Origin: an uncultured Bacteroidales bacterium
GTDB taxonomy: Bacteria; Bacteroidota; Bacteroidia; Bacteroidales; UBA932
Assembly (NCBI GenBank): GCA_947303465.1
Contig: CAMYYI010000016.1
Location: 1 to 44,339 of the forward strand
DNA: 44,339 bases
Direction: 5' to 3'
The position numbers and the translations under genes were made by a program. Positions 41,811 to 44,339 of this stretch are shown here, piece after piece. The first letter of the stretch is position 1, and each line of letters opens with the position of its first letter. The notes beneath the pieces were generated by a model. The model searched no databases. It saw only the letters and a program-made list of their open reading frames with translations, and was not told where the DNA came from.

Positions 41811-44227
41811 CGCTTTCTCGGTTCGAACATACGGCCCAGCTCCAGGTCTGCCTCAGGAGGGTCGAAGGGCACAAATCCACCCCAATGGCAGAAGGTATAT
41901 TCTCCAAAGAGCACACGCCCGTCGCCGGGGGCATAGAAGTCTATGCGCACCTGAGGGAAGTCTTCCGCCAGAGTAGAAGCCAGCCCCAGCATCTCCTCCA
42001 GACAATCCGGCCTTTCAGGCGGCACGGAGGCATTGGGGTGGCCGTTGCGGACATCCATATGTCGCCAGTCGGGAGTAAAGAAATCAAACTTCGTCTCTTC
42101 TGCCGGATTGTCGCGGTCTGCGGCTACAAAAAGGAATTCCGGTTTGCCGTTGAAGCAGAATATTTTATAATCCTTCAGACCGGCGCCTATATATGGTTCT
42201 GCAATTATCCTCGGGCTTACGCCCTTGTAGGCCCATTCGCGGGCCCTCAGCCAGAACTTGTCTTTCAGGGATTCGGCCAGGCGGGCACAGGCTGCGTCAC
42301 GGTCGAAAGAGCTCTTATCCGTGCAGATTATGGTGCTGCCGCTGTCATGGGTACACTTGAGCACGAACTGGTCGGGCAGAGAATTCCAGTCTATATCTTC
42401 CGGCCTGTCCCAGACGCCCAGCGTAGGAATCACATGCTCCGCGCCTACCTTTCCGGCCACATACGGCTTCACTTCCGCTTTATCAACAAGCTTGTGGTAC
42501 AGAGGGTTGCGGTCGTGCAGTTTCTGCCACTGAAGCTTCTCCGTAAACGTTTTAGGACGGCACAGGTGAAGCCGGCGGCCCATGGATACCCGGTATTTCA
42601 TCTTGAGAAACAGTGCATCCGGCAGCCAGCGACCGGTCTTACGAAGCACAAACTCCCTCTCGCCGTTTGTAAGCGCGTACCGCCAGCACAGCGGAGGGAA
42701 AGTCACGACGGTGACGCCCAGTACCGCCAGCAGCCGCCAGCCGGGGGCGTCGATCAGGAAATGCAGGTTGATCGGAACTGCCGAACTGAGTATGGCAACC
42801 GCAATCACGGGGCCAAGCGCCTCGTCGAAGAGCGCCCTCGGTGAATAGCCGGCCAGCTTCCTGGCATACAGTACCTTGATTACGTCTACGATAAGATATA
42901 CGACTGCGAAGAAGATATACGACACTTGTGCAGGTGCTCCCGCCCTGAATGCAATCCATGAAGAGGCGAATGCCAGCAGCGCCACGGCGGAACTTACCAG
43001 ATAGTAGCCTTTCACGCGCCCGTCCGCCTGAATCAGCGTTACCAGAGGGTTGAACAGCATATCCGCAAGGATGCAGAGAACGGTCAGGCGGGTGAAGACA
43101 ACTGCATAATCCGGAACGTTCCCCAGCCACAATTTCAGCAGTGTCGGGGCCTCCAGCACCAGCGGAATACCGATAAGCGTGAGTATCAGGCCGCTGAATT
43201 TGATTCCCTTGTTCACCAGCTCGAAACTGTAGGACTTGTCTCCGGCAGCGTAGGACTTGGTTATCTGGGGATTGAGAGCCGTAAGGAAGTTGGAGATAAA
43301 CTGTTTGATTATGTTCTCCACCTGCGAGGCCACCAGTCTGGCGCCATTCAGGGCAACGCCGAAGAAGATATTGACCAACTGGTTGATACCCTGAGTATTG
43401 ACCACGTAGGCGCCGCTGCCCAGTACGTTCCAGCCGGCAAATGCCGTCATATCCTTGAGGAGCCCGCCGTCAAAGACGACCTTGCCCCGGGTTTCCGCAA
43501 ACAGCCTGCGGCAGGTAATGCCGTAGGTGAGGCGTATGATGAGCGCCACTGCAAGCATGAGCATGGCGTAGAGTATGAGCTTGTCGCAAGCCGCGGTGGC
43601 AATCAGCAAGGCCACGCCGAGCTTCAGGACGGCCTCTCCTATGCTTATCCAGGCAAAGACGTCCATACGCTCATGTGAGATGATAGTGGCGTTGAACGGC
43701 ACGCTGAGGAGGCTGACCATGAGTACGCCCATGGAGCATTGGAGCACCCATCTGGCGGCGTCCATGCGGCCTGCGGGGATGTTCATTTTATTCTCCAGCC
43801 ACCAGACGCCGAGAGTTTCGGTAAGCAGAAGCAGTACCGCACAGAAAATCAGCTGCATGGTGACCGCCGTGGAGAACACCCGGTGGAGGGTGGCGCCGGC
43901 ATCAAGCGACGGGGACCTGCCATCCTGGCGACTTTTTCCCAGGTTTTCAGGAGACAGGGGGACAGGTTTACGGAGCAAAGAGCTACCGGCGGAGCCGAGA
44001 TGCCAGGTGATGTAGCGGCTGATGGACTGGGAGACGGAGTTGGTGACGACGGTGAAGAGCATTACCAGTCCTCCCACCGCACCATATACACCGTAATCCT
44101 CGACCCCAAGGGCCTTCAGAACCACACGCGAGGTAAACAGCCCGATGAACATCAGGAGCAGCATCCTGAAATACAGCAGGACGGTATTCTTAGCTATGCG
44201 GCGGCTATTTTCCGATATCGGAGGCAT
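41807..44227 (-). CDS. Fusion: polysaccharide flippase plus TupA-like ATP-grasp domain
   Basis: An 806-residue protein with two parts. Residues about 1-525 form a MOP/Wzx-type flippase with 12-14 hydrophobic segments; NTVLLYFRMLLLMFIGLFTSR, LGVEDYGVYGAVGG, RVFSTAV, SVPFNATIISHERM and LTYGITCRRLF match the Bacteroidales lipopolysaccharide-flippase family. Residues about 537-806 form a TupA-like ATP-grasp domain: RPKTFTEKLQWQK, DKAEVKPYVAGKVG, LPDQFVLKCTHDSGS, LKDYKIFCFNGKPEF, VRIDFY and FGEYTF. ATP-grasp enzymes of this type join carboxyl and amino groups on glycans. An extra loop (about 80-112) interrupts TM2-TM3. ATG 44227 follows a GTG at 44230. The frame is continuous across the join. I know the two domains as separate proteins; a fusion is unusual. 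Confidence 0.88.
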   Translation of the reverse strand: MPPISENSRRIAKNTVLLYFRMLLLMFIGLFTSRVVLKALGVEDYGVYGAVGGLVMLFTVVTNSVSQSISRYITWHLGSAGSSLLRKPVPLSPENLGKSRQDGRSPSLDAGATLHRVFSTAVTMQLIFCAVLLLLTETLGVWWLENKMNIPAGRMDAARWVLQCSMGVLMVSLLSVPFNATIISHERMDVFAWISIGEAVLKLGVALLIATAACDKLILYAMLMLAVALIIRLTYGITCRRLFAETRGKVVFDGGLLKDMTAFAGWNVLGSGAYVVNTQGINQLVNIFFGVALNGARLVASQVENIIKQFISNFLTALNPQITKSYAAGDKSYSFELVNKGIKFSGLILTLIGIPLVLEAPTLLKLWLGNVPDYAVVFTRLTVLCILADMLFNPLVTLIQADGRVKGYYLVSSAVALLAFASSWIAFRAGAPAQVSYIFFAVVYLIVDVIKVLYARKLAGYSPRALFDEALGPVIAVAILSSAVPINLHFLIDAPGWRLLAVLGVTVVTFPPLCWRYALTNGEREFVLRKTGRWLPDALFLKMKYRVSMGRRLHLCRPKTFTEKLQWQKLHDRNPLYHKLVDKAEVKPYVAGKVGAEHVIPTLGVWDRPEDIDWNSLPDQFVLKCTHDSGSTIICTDKSSFDRDAACARLAESLKDKFWLRAREWAYKGVSPRIIAEPYIGAGLKDYKIFCFNGKPEFLFVAADRDNPAEETKFDFFTPDWRHMDVRNGHPNASVPPERPDCLEEMLGLASTLAEDFPQVRIDFYAPGDGRVLFGEYTFCHWGGFVPFDPPEADLELGRMFEPRKR
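43898..43984 (-). repeat. In-frame insertion segment within the flippase gene
   Basis: About 87 bp encoding a Pro, Ser, Arg and Gly-rich segment (KPVPLSPENLGKSRQDGR) between TM2 and TM3. Relatives I know run almost directly from the SRY-T--LG motif to RVFST. The DNA is rich in short inverted and direct motifs (CCTGG/CCAGG, GGGGACCTG and GGGGGACAGG), as expected of a palindromic repeat that landed inside a gene. Confidence 0.5.
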
Positions 44228-44248
44228 CACTATCTGGGGTTTGTCTTG

Positions 44249-44275
44249 CGAAGATACGAAAAATTTGTATCTTTG
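44249..44275 (+). promoter_or_regulatory. Promoter of tRNA-Gly, with near-palindromic divergent box
   Basis: TTG (44246-44248), a 19-nt spacer and TATCTTTG (44268-44275) form the tRNA promoter, 9 nt before the tRNA. On the minus strand TATCTTCG (44249-44256, one mismatch) may serve the flippase gene 22 nt away. The two form an inverted repeat CGAAGATAC/GTATCTTTG. Confidence 0.78.
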
Positions 44276-44284
44276 CAGACACTT

Positions 44285-44339
44285 GCAGGATTAGCACATC
44301 GGTAGTGCATTGGCTTCCCAAGCCAAGGAGGAGGGTTCG
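44285..44339 (+). tRNA. tRNA-Gly (anticodon CCC), partial at window edge
   Basis: Acceptor GCAGGAT, T8-A9, D stem GCAC/GTGC around ATCGGTA, anticodon stem TTGGC/GCCAA with loop TTCCCAA. The anticodon is CCC, which decodes GGG. The sequence ends in the T arm (GGGTTCG), so the 3' end is beyond the window. Confidence 0.92.

Overview
The window is chromosomal DNA from a member of the Bacteroidota, almost certainly order Bacteroidales. I cannot name the genus. The evidence is: at least thirteen exact TAnnTTTG -7 boxes upstream of genes, several with a TTTG/TTG element 19-20 bp upstream (the Bacteroidetes housekeeping promoter); almost no Shine-Dalgarno sites; fimbrillin-family lipoproteins; a bacterial serine palmitoyltransferase; type B ribosomal protein L31; and a zinc-tailed SecA. 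The window begins inside a tRNA-Glu(CTC) gene on the minus strand and ends inside a tRNA-Gly(CCC) gene on the plus strand.

Layout. 1-5290 (minus): tRNA-Glu, a secreted fimbrillin-like/nuclease lipoprotein preceded by an overlapping 43-residue ORF, rpmE2, a short DUF1343 (NamZ-like) protein and glmM. 5340-7678 (plus): a lipoprotein glycerophosphodiesterase and an M20 dipeptidase. 7679-7889: a gene-free gap made of two palindromic elements. 7890-15097 (minus): gyrB, serine palmitoyltransferase, an SDR (probable 3-ketosphinganine reductase), a membrane HD phosphohydrolase and a trigger factor without a PPIase domain. 15134-19714 (minus): an outer-membrane barrel and a 981-residue TPR protein. 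19786-22625 (plus): ftsE, a phosphohexose mutase and cytidine deaminase. 22635-22732 (minus): SRP RNA. 22817-30607 (minus): one long operon with a hypothetical gene, lplA, gcvT, gcvH, gcvPA, gcvPB, a calcineurin-like phosphoesterase and an SDR. 30672-31304 (plus): a compact arginase-fold protein. 31292-34729 (minus): an SSB followed by three fimbrial lipoproteins. 34994-35362 (plus): a small Zn-binding protein. 35339-39070 (minus): secA and a bactofilin. 39133-44227: a surface-glycan group with two GT2 glycosyltransferases facing a DUF616 glycosyltransferase and a flippase fused to a TupA-like ATP-grasp domain.

How the parts work together. LplA loads lipoate on GcvH, which shuttles the aminomethyl group between GcvPA/PB and GcvT; only the L protein is missing. 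Spt plus the adjacent SDR would carry out the first two steps of sphingolipid synthesis. The ssb-fim genes look like a small type V pilus operon. The flippase/ATP-grasp, DUF616 and GT2 genes look like an envelope glycan pathway in which export and amide-type modification may be joined in one polypeptide; this fusion is the most novel item in the window. A dispersed palindromic repeat occupies four intergenic sites and at one of them supplies the start codon of a gene.
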